From an uncultured Oscillospiraceae bacterium (lineage in GTDB: Bacteria; Bacillota; Clostridia; Oscillospirales; Acutalibacteraceae): 43,378 nucleotides of DNA. This document shows positions 26,432-34,789 of the stretch, piece after piece (the stretch's first letter is position 1; each line of letters begins with the position of its first letter). The stretch is taken from positions 1-43,378 of the forward strand of contig UQLQ01000014.1 in NCBI GenBank assembly GCA_900541905.1, in the 5' to 3' direction. A program made the translations under genes and the position numbers. Below the pieces are notes generated by a model. That model had not been told where the DNA came from, searched no databases, and saw only the letters and a list, made by a program, of their open reading frames with translations.

Positions 26432-29400
26432 TTATTTTAGAGTTGCAATTAATTCTCCGGATTTTACTTGTTGAGCGTCATTTACATAAATTTTATCAAT
26501 TTCACCACTTACAGGTGCCAGAATATTTGTTTCCATTTTCATAGCTTCAATGACAGCGATTGGTTGATTTGCCTCTACTTTTTCGCCTTCTTTTACAAGC
26601 ACTTTTAAGATGGTACCAGGGATATTAGCTCCAATTTCTTTTTCATTATCAGGATCAGCCATTACAACAGATGCAGTTGCAGCTTGTGCTTTCGCTCCCT
26701 GATCTTTAATAGAAACAGTACGACGATTTCCGTTTACTTCGAATACTACTTCACGGAAACCTTCTTCATCCAACTCTTTGACTTCGATTAGTTTTACAGT
26801 CAAAATTTTACCTTCCGCAATTTTAATATCGCTGGTTTCGCCTACACGTAAACCATAGAAAAAGGTATCGCTTCCCATAAAGCGGAAGTTGCCTTCTTTT
26901 TTGAGGCCTTTTTGGTAATCTTCAAATACTTTTGGATACAAAGCATAGCTCAATGCTTCCTGGTCATTTCCTTCAATACCATAGGTCTCACGAAGATAGG
27001 TCTTAATTTTATCAAAGTCTTCATCAGGTAACAATTCACCCGGACGGCAAGTGATTGGTTGTTTATCTTTCAGAACCAATTTTTGAAGTTTTTCAGGGAA
27101 TCCGCCTTCCGGCTGTCCCATCATACCCTCAAAGTAAGCAACAATAGAGTCTGGGAAGTCAATATCTTTTGCCTTTTCATAAATATTTTCCGGTGTCAAA
27201 TCATTTTGCACCATGAAGATAGCCATATCACCAACAGCTTTGGAAGACGGAGTAACTTTAACAATGTCACCCAACATATCATTTACGGTTTTGTACATTG
27301 CTTTTACATCTTCAAATTGTTGTCCCAAACCAAAGCTTTCCACTTGTGGTTTCAGGTTGGAATATTGACCGCCAGGAATTTCGTATTTATAAATCTCAGT
27401 TGTACCTGCTTTCAAACCGGACTCAAATTGGCCGTAAACAGGACGAACATCTTCCCAGTAGTTAGAGATTTTTTGAATATCATCCAAATTAATGCTGGAT
27501 TCTCTCTCTGTTCTTTGAATTGCAGCAACTACAGAGCTTAATGCCGGTTGACTGGTTAAACCTGCCATGCTGTTTACTGCTGTATCTACAATATCAACAC
27601 CGGCCTGTGCAGCCATTAACAGAGAAGCTACACCATTACCGCTTGTATCATGTGTATGCAGATGAATTGGAAGACCAACATTGTTCTTCAATTCTTTAAT
27701 CAACTTATATGCAGCTGCCGGTTTGAGCAAGCCGGACATATCCTTAATTGCAATGATATGTGCACCGCGTTTTTCAAGCTCTTTTGCCATATTAATGTAA
27801 TATTGTAAGCTGTATTTTGTACGGCTTTCATCCAAGATGTCACCTGTATAACACATACATGCCTCTGCAACTTTGCCCTGTTTGAGAACTTCATCCAAAG
27901 CTACTTCCATGCCTTGTAACCAGTTTAGTGAGTCGAATACACGGAATACGTCAATGCCTGCATCAGCAGCAACAGAAATAAAGTTACGAATTACATTATC
28001 GGGATAGTTTTTATAACCAACCGCATTGGCGCCGCGGAACAACATTTGTGTTAAAATGTTAGGCATTTTTTCACGTAAAGTTGCCAAACGCTCCCATGGG
28101 TCTTCTTTTAAAAATCTGTAAGCAACATCAAAGGTAGCGCCGCCCCACATCTCCATAGAGAACAAATCTTTTGCCAATACAGATACTGCAGGAGCAATTC
28201 TTTCCATATCTACAGTTCTTACACGTGTGGCAATCAAAGATTGCTGTGCGTCACGCATAGAGGTCTCTGTAAATAACAAAGCTTTCTGGTCATATACCCA
28301 TTTAGACAGATATTCAGGACCGTGTTTATCCAAAATTTGTTTGGTACCTTCCAAATTTTCAGGTACTTCAATTTTAGGAACAATCGGAACGTTGAATTTC
28401 GGTTTTGGAGTATATTCATTTACTACTTTATTGCCTAGGAAGTTCAGAAGTTTTTGTTCTTTATTTCCTTTTGGAGCAAAAGTTAACAATTCCGGATGTT
28501 CTGCAATAAAGCTGGTATCGCATTTACCTTCACGGAAATCTTTGTGATTTAAAACGTTTAAAATGAAGGAAATGTTTGTTTTTACGCCTGTAATTTTTGT
28601 TTCTTGAAGTACGCGAATCATTTTATCAATCGTATCTTCAAATGTTCTTGCATGGGTAATTGCTTTTACCAACAAGCTGTCGTAGTAAGGTGTAATGGTT
28701 GCACCTGCAAATCCGTTACCGCCGTCTAAACGAACGCCAAAGCCGGAACTTGTATGATATACTGCAATTTTTCCTGTATCAGGTGCAAAGTTATTTGCAG
28801 GGTCTTCTGTAGTAATACGGCACTGGATTGCATAGCCTTGTGGTTTAATATCATCCTGAGATTTAATGTTAATTTCAGGAGAATCCAAACGATAGCCTTC
28901 TGCTACCAAAATTTGAGTTTGGACCAAATCAATGCCTGTTGTCATTTCTGTAATAGTATGCTCAACCTGAATTCTTGGGTTCATTTCGATGAAGTAGTGG
29001 TTGCCGTGCTTGTCTACCAAGAACTCAAGAGTACCTGCATTACGATAATTAACAGCTTTTGCAAGTTTAATTGCATCGTTACAAATTGCAGTACGCTGTT
29101 CCTCTGTCAATGCAATGGCAGGAGTGAATTCAATTACCTTTTGGTGACGTCTTTGAATAGAACAATCACGTTCATATAAATGAACAATATTGCCATATTT
29201 ATCACCCATTACCTGAATTTCAATATGTTTTGGGCACTCTAAATATTTTTCAATAAAGATATCACCATTGCCGAATGCTTTTTTTGCTTCGTTTGTTGCA
29301 CTGTTAAATTCTGCAATCAAATCTTCAGGTTTATGCACAATACGCATACCACGACCGCCGCCGCCTGCAGCAGCTTTTAACATAACAGGATAACCGCAGG

Positions 29401-29857
29401 AATCAGCAAATTTTTTTGCATCTTCCTCGCTTTGAATGGCTTCTTCAACGCCCGGAATGGTAGGTACGCCAACAGAATGAGCTACCAATTTAGATTTAAT
29501 CTTATCGCCCATTTGGTTCATCATGATGTGGTCAGGACCGATAAACTCAATGCCTGCTTTCTCACATTCATATGCAAATTGCTCGTTTTCAGCCAAGAAA
29601 CCATAACCAGGGTGAATTGCATCTACACCCTTTGCAATTGCCAATTCAATTATTTCAGCAATTCCAAGATATGCATCAATTGGAGATTTACCTGCTCCTA
29701 CTTGATAAGACTCATCCGCCATGGTACGGAAAAGTGCTTCTTTATCCTCTGCAGAATAAATAGCAACAGTTCTAATGCCAAGTTCTTTACATGCGCGGAA
29801 CACACGAATGGCAATTTCGCCACGGTTTGCCACCAAAACTCTTTTAAATTTCTTCAT
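26432..29857 (-). CDS. pyc: Pyruvate carboxylase
   Basis: This biotin enzyme converts pyruvate, bicarbonate and ATP to oxaloacetate, feeding the TCA branch and gluconeogenesis. The 1141-residue chain has the single-polypeptide order: biotin carboxylase (about 1-455, with ATP-grasp AAAGGGGRGMRIV and EMNPRIQVEH), carboxyltransferase (about 530-800, with FRGANAVGYKNYPDN and HLHTHDTSGNG), the central allosteric/conserved region, and a C-terminal biotinyl domain. The biotin lysine is in EAMKMET (about Lys1107). The frame is open to 29926, but ATG 29857 with GAAGGAGAA upstream gives the normal MKKFKRVLVANRGEIA start. The gene is monocistronic, between two FUSC-family exporters. Confidence 0.97.
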   Translation of the reverse strand: MKKFKRVLVANRGEIAIRVFRACKELGIRTVAIYSAEDKEALFRTMADESYQVGAGKSPIDAYLGIAEIIELAIAKGVDAIHPGYGFLAENEQFAYECEKAGIEFIGPDHIMMNQMGDKIKSKLVAHSVGVPTIPGVEEAIQSEEDAKKFADSCGYPVMLKAAAGGGGRGMRIVHKPEDLIAEFNSATNEAKKAFGNGDIFIEKYLECPKHIEIQVMGDKYGNIVHLYERDCSIQRRHQKVIEFTPAIALTEEQRTAICNDAIKLAKAVNYRNAGTLEFLVDKHGNHYFIEMNPRIQVEHTITEMTTGIDLVQTQILVAEGYRLDSPEINIKSQDDIKPQGYAIQCRITTEDPANNFAPDTGKIAVYHTSSGFGVRLDGGNGFAGATITPYYDSLLVKAITHARTFEDTIDKMIRVLQETKITGVKTNISFILNVLNHKDFREGKCDTSFIAEHPELLTFAPKGNKEQKLLNFLGNKVVNEYTPKPKFNVPIVPKIEVPENLEGTKQILDKHGPEYLSKWVYDQKALLFTETSMRDAQQSLIATRVRTVDMERIAPAVSVLAKDLFSMEMWGGATFDVAYRFLKEDPWERLATLREKMPNILTQMLFRGANAVGYKNYPDNVIRNFISVAADAGIDVFRVFDSLNWLQGMEVALDEVLKQGKVAEACMCYTGDILDESRTKYSLQYYINMAKELEKRGAHIIAIKDMSGLLKPAAAYKLIKELKNNVGLPIHLHTHDTSGNGVASLLMAAQAGVDIVDTAVNSMAGLTSQPALSSVVAAIQRTERESSINLDDIQKISNYWEDVRPVYGQFESGLKAGTTEIYKYEIPGGQYSNLKPQVESFGLGQQFEDVKAMYKTVNDMLGDIVKVTPSSKAVGDMAIFMVQNDLTPENIYEKAKDIDFPDSIVAYFEGMMGQPEGGFPEKLQKLVLKDKQPITCRPGELLPDEDFDKIKTYLRETYGIEGNDQEALSYALYPKVFEDYQKGLKKEGNFRFMGSDTFFYGLRVGETSDIKIAEGKILTVKLIEVKELDEEGFREVVFEVNGNRRTVSIKDQGAKAQAATASVVMADPDNEKEIGANIPGTILKVLVKEGEKVEANQPIAVIEAMKMETNILAPVSGEIDKIYVNDAQQVKSGELIATLK

Positions 29858-30020
29858 AAAAAAACATTCTCCTTCTGATTCGATTTGTGCATTTATAGCC
29901 TTTTCAGGATTTATAGCAACAAACAATATCTTTATTGGTTGAAGTTTTAATTAATCAATCATTGTTAATTTTATTACAAATCGGGTAGATTTACAATAGT
30001 ATTTCCCTGGGAAAAGAATT

Positions 30021-30080
30021 TTTGTACAAATCTTTTAAAAACAGGCTAAAATTATTGTTGAAAACTTAGTTTTGTACAAA
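30021..30080. promoter_or_regulatory. Two TTTGTACAAA palindromes 50 bp apart
   Basis: Identical 10-bp palindromes occur at 30021-30030 and 30071-30080, in the divergent region between pyc and the second exporter. Similar AAATCTTTTAAAA / AAATTTTTTAAAA sequence follows each. They could be operators for an unknown regulator of pyc; the exporter has its own distinct operators further on. Confidence 0.4.
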
Positions 30081-30126
30081 CAAATTTTTTAAAAGTGAAT
30101 AATTTGTGAATAACAATTTTCTCCGC

Positions 30127-30172
30127 TTGACAAAATGACACAATGTCATGTATAATTATGACACAATGTCAT
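30127..30172 (+). promoter_or_regulatory. Exporter/TetR promoter with two palindromic operators
   Basis: TTGACA (30127-30132), an 18-bp spacer and TATAAT (30151-30156) form a near-consensus promoter. Two identical 15-bp palindromes, ATGACACAATGTCAT, lie at 30135-30149 (inside the spacer) and 30158-30172 (just after the -10), with centres 23 bp apart. The TetR-family gene in the same operon is the likely ligand-responsive repressor. Confidence 0.8.
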
Positions 30173-30222
30173 TACTCGAATATATTTACATAGAAAACAA
30201 AACAGAAAGAGAGGGTATTTTG

Positions 30223-32127
30223 ATGGAAAAGAAAGAAAAGAAAAAATTTAAAATTCCAATCAGAAAAGAACTGATTACCTCCGTATTGATGATGGTGATT
30301 ATGTTTGCCATTATGTTTGCTTTCATGCCTTTAGTTGGCATGAACAACGCAATGATAGTAGGTATGAGCATTATGCCTATATTATTAGTAACAAAAAATG
30401 ACTATACGCTGCATTTTAAAAAGAACTCGTTATTCTTTTTTATTATCCAAATGTCTTTAGTTGCACTTGCTTATGCAGCAAGTTTAAATTTGGCTACTAA
30501 AATTCCGGTGTCATTTGCAGTATTTTTTCTTATCATTTATATTTTTACTTATGATGATAAAATGAGTATTTATATGCCATTTTTATTGAACTTTATTATG
30601 ATGCTTTACTTCCCTGTTTATGGCGTTGATCTTGGCATTCGTTTTGCTATTGTAGCCATTGCAACCATTATAATGCTGGGCTTACAACTATTGGTTCACC
30701 GCAATAAATTCAAAAAGAATATTAAAAAACAGATGGAAGAATTAATCCCTATGATGGAAAAGCAGGTACACTCCATTGAAAATAAAGAAGACAAACAAGT
30801 AATTTTAGAGCAAAATAAACAGACCGCTGCTAAACTTACCGCTTTGCAGGGGGCACTTGATGCTAAAATGAGCCATTTTGTTCAAAAATGGGATGAAGGA
30901 AACAATTATTTAAAAGGCGTTTTACTCTTTAAACGTATCAATCGATTTGTAAGAGAAACATATTGTTCTTCCGAACATAATCAAGAAAGCTTTTCTCCCG
31001 ATATGCTAACATCCCTTACTAACTTAATTCATACCATTGTGCAATATGGAGAAAAACAAGTAGAGCAACAAGCAGTGGAAGCCGCTATTTACGAATGTTC
31101 AAAACAAATGCATTCTACTGCACTGACTTATGAATTGGAAACAGACATTCAACTGTTTGAAAAGAAGCACATCGACGATGCAGAGCAAATAAAGCCAGCT
31201 GCATCTTTCTGGGATACTTTAAAAAGTCGTATGAATATAAACAATGTGATTTATGCGTTAAAAGTATCGCTTATTTGTGCAGCCGGTATGCTTGTCACAG
31301 AATTGCTAAATCTGCCAAAAGCATATTTATTCCCATTATCTGTAGTCGTTGTGACACAACCATATACCAAATTAACTCGCAAAGCCGCTGGCAGCAGAAT
31401 GCTGAATACATTATATATGGTGGTCATTTATTTGCTTGCATTTTCATTTACCGATATCATATGGCTAAATATTTTAATACTTGTAGTTACCATTATTGTT
31501 GGTGACATATTCCTTAAATTTAACTTTAATGTTGTTATCACCGGCATTGTTGCTGTGGCAATGGGTTCTATGGCGTCGTCCACCACGCTTACAGGAACAG
31601 AGTATGCTTTTGTCCGACTGGCTTATGTATGTGCAGCTTGTATTCTGATTGTCCTAATTGACGCCATGTTTTTTCCCCGCCATGTAAACGAAAGTGTAAA
31701 AAAACAACTGAACAAATCTGTTGCATTGAATCAAACCATTTTGTCATGCATATCCAATCCTAATACAACTGCAAAAGAACTGCTGCAAGCATTAAGACAA
31801 AAAAGAGCAATCAACAGAAAAATTAAATTTAATCAGCAGTATATAAAATCTGACGAAATGGCGCAATATTTGCTGTCCGACCAAGAATGGACAGAACGTG
31901 TTTACTTCTTATATGACAGCTTGGCAGCACAGAAATTGACAATGCAACAAGTAAATTACGCTTATCATGTACTGCACGATAATACAAAAGGATTGTCTGA
32001 AGTAGTACGTGCAGAACAGGACAGAACTCAAATCTCCATTATTCTTAACTTGTATGATTTATTAAAAGGAATTCAAGAATCCGAATTGATTGTAGAAACA
32101 CAAATAAACCAATCAATAAATGCATAA
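30223..32127 (+). CDS. FUSC-family inner-membrane exporter (paralogue 2)
   Basis: This 634-residue membrane protein has the same two-lobed plan as the exporter at 23966. A membrane block lies at about 15-170, a cytoplasmic helical segment at about 170-350, a second membrane block at about 360-500 with LPKAYLFPLSVVVVTQPY, and a soluble C-terminal region. It probably exports organic acids, bile-acid-like or xenobiotic compounds; the substrate is not determined. The frame is open to an ATG at 30148 that lies in an operator; ATG 30223 with GAGAGGG upstream is preferred. It is followed 20 bases later by a TetR-family regulator in the same transcript, the classical layout of an inducible efflux system. 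Confidence 0.82.
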   Translation: MEKKEKKKFKIPIRKELITSVLMMVIMFAIMFAFMPLVGMNNAMIVGMSIMPILLVTKNDYTLHFKKNSLFFFIIQMSLVALAYAASLNLATKIPVSFAVFFLIIYIFTYDDKMSIYMPFLLNFIMMLYFPVYGVDLGIRFAIVAIATIIMLGLQLLVHRNKFKKNIKKQMEELIPMMEKQVHSIENKEDKQVILEQNKQTAAKLTALQGALDAKMSHFVQKWDEGNNYLKGVLLFKRINRFVRETYCSSEHNQESFSPDMLTSLTNLIHTIVQYGEKQVEQQAVEAAIYECSKQMHSTALTYELETDIQLFEKKHIDDAEQIKPAASFWDTLKSRMNINNVIYALKVSLICAAGMLVTELLNLPKAYLFPLSVVVVTQPYTKLTRKAAGSRMLNTLYMVVIYLLAFSFTDIIWLNILILVVTIIVGDIFLKFNFNVVITGIVAVAMGSMASSTTLTGTEYAFVRLAYVCAACILIVLIDAMFFPRHVNESVKKQLNKSVALNQTILSCISNPNTTAKELLQALRQKRAINRKIKFNQQYIKSDEMAQYLLSDQEWTERVYFLYDSLAAQKLTMQQVNYAYHVLHDNTKGLSEVVRAEQDRTQISIILNLYDLLKGIQESELIVETQINQSINA

Positions 32128-32147
32128 ATAATGAAAGGTGTGAGAAA

Positions 32148-32768
32148 ATGCCTACTGCAACCTTTTTAAATTTACCCAAAGAAAAGCAAATCAAAATATT
32201 AAACGCAGCCAAACATGAATTTGGAAAGAATTCTGTGGAAGAAGCCTCAGTCAAAAATATTGTGACCGAAGCAGAAATCCCAAGAGGCAGTTTTTATGCC
32301 TATTTTCATGACAAAGAAGATTTATATCATTATATACTGGAAGAATACCGTACACAAATTCGGAGTCTTTTTTACGCTTGCTTAGAACGAGAAAACAACC
32401 ATATTTTTGATGCATTTATCTTATTTCATAATGAAATATTAAAACAATGCCAACAAGCAAATTTAGACCACTTTTTAACCAATTCCTTTTTAAATATGCG
32501 ATCCGGCATTCATGCTTTTCTCCCTGTTCGCAAACATGAAGTGGATAAAGAATACATGGCTTCCTTAATAAACGATTTAAAACAAACTGCCCACTTTGAT
32601 AAACTAAATGTTCAAAACGAACAAGAATTTCAATACATATTGGAAATTTTGACAACTTTAACACGCAGTAATATTGCAAAAGCATTAGGGGCAAATATTC
32701 CGTTTGAAGAAGCTTGCAATATGTTTTTAATCAAAATCAATTTGCTAAAACGCGGTATGGAAAAATAA
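32148..32768 (+). CDS. TetR/AcrR-family transcriptional regulator
   Basis: This 206-residue repressor-type regulator has an N-terminal TetR HTH (about 14-60) with the recognition pattern VKNIVTEAEIPRGSFYAYFHDKEDLYHYI. The C-terminal helical part (about 70-206) would bind a ligand and dimerise; its sequence gives no clue to the inducer. An AAAGGTGTG site lies just upstream. It is co-transcribed with the exporter, and probably binds the paired ATGACACAATGTCAT palindromes at that promoter, controlling both exporter and itself. Regulation of the exporter is inferred from position and operator geometry. Confidence 0.88.
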   Translation: MPTATFLNLPKEKQIKILNAAKHEFGKNSVEEASVKNIVTEAEIPRGSFYAYFHDKEDLYHYILEEYRTQIRSLFYACLERENNHIFDAFILFHNEILKQCQQANLDHFLTNSFLNMRSGIHAFLPVRKHEVDKEYMASLINDLKQTAHFDKLNVQNEQEFQYILEILTTLTRSNIAKALGANIPFEEACNMFLIKINLLKRGMEK

Positions 32769-32807
32769 AAAACAGCGTATCCCCAAATTGGGGATACGCT
32801 GTTTTTT
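32767..32807. terminator. Bidirectional terminator after the TetR gene
   Basis: A perfect 18-bp stem (32767-32784 with 32790-32807) and a five-base loop have T runs on both strands. It also ends the convergent 42-residue gene. Confidence 0.92.
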
Positions 32808-32934
32808 ATTGTCTTAAATATACGCCGTTTTCTTCCATGTAATCGTCTAAGTCTGCTAAATTTTGTTCAACCAAATCCATTTTTTCTTCTTCCGTCAGTT
32901 CTTTTTCCTTTGGTTTTTGTTTTGGATCTACCAT
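32806..32934 (-). CDS. Small acidic protein of unknown function (42 aa)
   Basis: A short reading frame on the minus strand encodes 42 residues, starting MVDPKQKPKEKELTEEEK and ending EENGVYLRQ. It is highly charged, has no cysteine or membrane segment, and would fold as a helix. An AAGGGTGA ribosome site lies about seven bases upstream of the ATG, and the stop falls on the bidirectional terminator, so the gene has proper signals at both ends. I do not recognise the family. It converges on the TetR gene. Confidence 0.65.
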   Translation of the reverse strand: MVDPKQKPKEKELTEEEKMDLVEQNLADLDDYMEENGVYLRQ

Positions 32935-33062
32935 ATAGCATCACCCTTTTCAACGAATTTATATGTTTAATGTAGCATATTTTTTCCCTTTCTTCAAGAA
33001 AAAATTGGATGAACTTGTATATTTTTTAAAGAAAAATTGATACTAAACATGAGGTGATAAAA

Positions 33063-33251
33063 ATGTTTGACCTTCCATTAGGTTTCGGTTATGCACTGGC
33101 ACAAAATGTTCGTGCCAAAGATTATTTTATGAGCAAAAGTGAACAGGAACAAAAAGAAATGATACATCGCGCACAGCAACTTCAATCAGATGAAGAGATG
33201 CTGAGATATGTAGAAGGATTGGCAAAGAAAAACGATACCCCTATTCTATAA
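33063..33251 (+). CDS. Small conserved-type protein of unknown function (62 aa)
   Basis: The 62-residue product begins MFDLPLGFGYALAQN and continues with an amphipathic helical stretch (about residues 24-54) rich in Gln, Glu and Met. GAGGTGAT is positioned correctly for ATG 33063; a GTG nine bases earlier lies within that site. Small proteins with this ALAQN-then-helix layout are seen in clostridia, but no function is known to me. The next small gene follows 78 bases downstream. Confidence 0.65.
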   Translation: MFDLPLGFGYALAQNVRAKDYFMSKSEQEQKEMIHRAQQLQSDEEMLRYVEGLAKKNDTPIL

Positions 33252-33329
33252 AATGTATGATATTCACCAAAAAATCGCCACTGTCGTTTTCTTATCTTTT
33301 GAATATAATAATGGTGGGAGGCGATTATT

Positions 33330-33506
33330 GTGGTAGAAATGAAGGTTTACCATTGCACCAATGCAGAAGATAATCCAATGCCTGTATGGATGCAAATGAA
33401 ACCACATCAACAAAAAATGCCTGAAAAAAACGAAATGGATATTGTAGAACAATTCAAACAAAATCCTGATGCTTTTTTTCCGGATTTTATGAAAGCAAAT
33501 CATTAA
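33330..33506 (+). CDS. Small protein of unknown function (58 aa), GTG start
   Basis: A GTG at 33330 with GGGAGG eight bases upstream opens a 58-residue frame rich in Met, Gln and Pro (PMPVWMQMKPHQQKMPEKN), ending FFPDFMKANH. The stop codon is joined directly to a strong terminator. A TATAAT at 33304-33309 may provide its own -10, although no good -35 is seen. Family unknown. The ribosome site, stop position and terminator together argue for a real gene. Confidence 0.6.
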   Translation: MVEMKVYHCTNAEDNPMPVWMQMKPHQQKMPEKNEMDIVEQFKQNPDAFFPDFMKANH

Positions 33507-33543
33507 AAATAAAACAGCTGCCGATTGGCAGCTGTTTTATTTT
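33506..33543 (+). terminator. Terminator of the small-gene pair
   Basis: A 17-bp perfect stem with a GATT loop is followed by T-rich sequence. Confidence 0.9.
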
Positions 33544-33678
33544 GATATTGTATCAATCTATTTTATAAGCATATAAATTTCATTTATACAATTTATATAC
33601 AATTTAGCAAACTGCAGACAAAAGAATTCCTGAAAACATACCAAAGATACAAACTTATTTTTTCTTTTTAAAATACAA

Positions 33679-33707
33679 TTGTGCTTCCAAATACAATCGT
33701 GTACAAT
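33679..33707 (+). promoter_or_regulatory. Probable promoter of the membrane-protein gene, with a short direct repeat
   Basis: TTGTGC (33679-33684), a 17-bp spacer and TACAAT (33702-33707) lie about 35 bases before the start. The region contains a near-perfect direct repeat AAATACAATTGTG / AAATACAATCGTG. Confidence 0.45.
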
Positions 33708-33741
33708 GCAAAGTATTCATCATAGAAAAGGAGAAAATAAG

Positions 33742-34755
33742 ATGCGTTATTTGGAACATCGTTTCTTCCGTAAAATGATTCGATACGGTTCTGTTGTGGT
33801 TTTTGGGTTTATCATGATATTACTAAGTCAATTGACCGGCCTACATGAATTTATGTTTCCGGAAGGAATTTCCGTGGTACTGGGGGTATGGGCCATTGAG
33901 AAACAACCTTGGAGGGTCAATAAAGTACAACTGTTTTTTATGATGATTATTGGTTCGATATGTGCTGTGTGTATTGTCAAATATCTTCCGATTCCTCTTA
34001 TTTTTCAGGTGCTTATCGGTTTTATTCTGGTAGGCATTTCATTGCTGGTGACAAAAACATCGTTTGCACCGGTTGTATCTGCATTTATGCTTCCAATTTT
34101 ATTGCAATCAGACTCTTGGTTATTTCCCCTGCTGGTCATCGGATATATCGGCATTATCATTGCAATACAAACACTCTATCAAAAAACGGGACTAACCCAA
34201 AAAACAGTATCCTCACATACTTCTTTTCAATGGAAAAATGAACTGTTCCATTGGTGCATTCTGCTGATTATTTTCTCTGTATTATCTATTTATCCTACAG
34301 TAACCCATAGCATTTATTTTATGGTTCCTCCCTTAATTATTACATTTGTTGAAATGGCTGAGGTAACAAGCCCTGCACGAAAAAGGCCGCTGAAAGTCTA
34401 TGCCATTATGGCATTGGCTCCGTGGATTGGAACTGCCTGGAGATTTTTATCTGTTTATACACCAATTCCTACCTATATTACATTTCCCTGCGCACTGGTT
34501 TGCCTATGTATTTTAATGGAATTGATTCAATTCCCGTTTGCTGCGGCAGGCTCTTTGGTTACACTACCTTTTCTGTTTTCTGCAGAGACGCTGATTTGGT
34601 ATCCTGTACAATCCATGATCGGCTTAATCTTCTTTATGGTACTTCCTATCCTGATTTTCAGAAATAAAACCAATCCTCCAAAATATAAAATATATTCTCT
34701 TCATAAAAAACATGCTGTTTCTCCGAAAGCAGATACTACAACTTCTATTCAATAA
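33742..34755 (+). CDS. Polytopic membrane protein of unknown function
   Basis: The 337-residue protein has about nine to ten hydrophobic helices in two sets, separated near residue 165-185 by a short polar stretch. Segments such as SFAPVVSAFMLPILLQSD and PPLIITFVEMAEVTSPARKRPLK resemble the repeated layout of HPP-like or FUSC-like membrane families, but I cannot assign it firmly. AAAGGAG lies upstream of ATG 33742; an in-frame ATG at 33679 is inside the promoter. It is monocistronic, between two strong terminators. Transport is plausible and unproven. Confidence 0.7.
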   Translation: MRYLEHRFFRKMIRYGSVVVFGFIMILLSQLTGLHEFMFPEGISVVLGVWAIEKQPWRVNKVQLFFMMIIGSICAVCIVKYLPIPLIFQVLIGFILVGISLLVTKTSFAPVVSAFMLPILLQSDSWLFPLLVIGYIGIIIAIQTLYQKTGLTQKTVSSHTSFQWKNELFHWCILLIIFSVLSIYPTVTHSIYFMVPPLIITFVEMAEVTSPARKRPLKVYAIMALAPWIGTAWRFLSVYTPIPTYITFPCALVCLCILMELIQFPFAAAGSLVTLPFLFSAETLIWYPVQSMIGLIFFMVLPILIFRNKTNPPKYKIYSLHKKHAVSPKADTTTSIQ

Positions 34756-34789
34756 AAAAACTGCTGTGTTCACACACAGCAGTTTTTTT
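34754..34789. terminator. Bidirectional terminator
   Basis: A 16-bp stem with a four-base loop and T runs on both strands lies between the membrane-protein gene and the convergent tocopherol-cyclase-like gene; both stop codons touch it. Confidence 0.92.

Noticed and set aside
28754..29878. Several 60-148-codon frames antisense to pyruvate carboxylase
   Set aside because: They are rich in Cys, Phe and Asn from the reverse complement of a conserved gene, with no ribosome sites. They are shadow frames.
30148..30222. N-terminal extension of FUSC paralogue 2 from ATG 30148
   Set aside because: That ATG lies between the -35 and -10 boxes, within an operator. ATG 30223 has a proper ribosome site.
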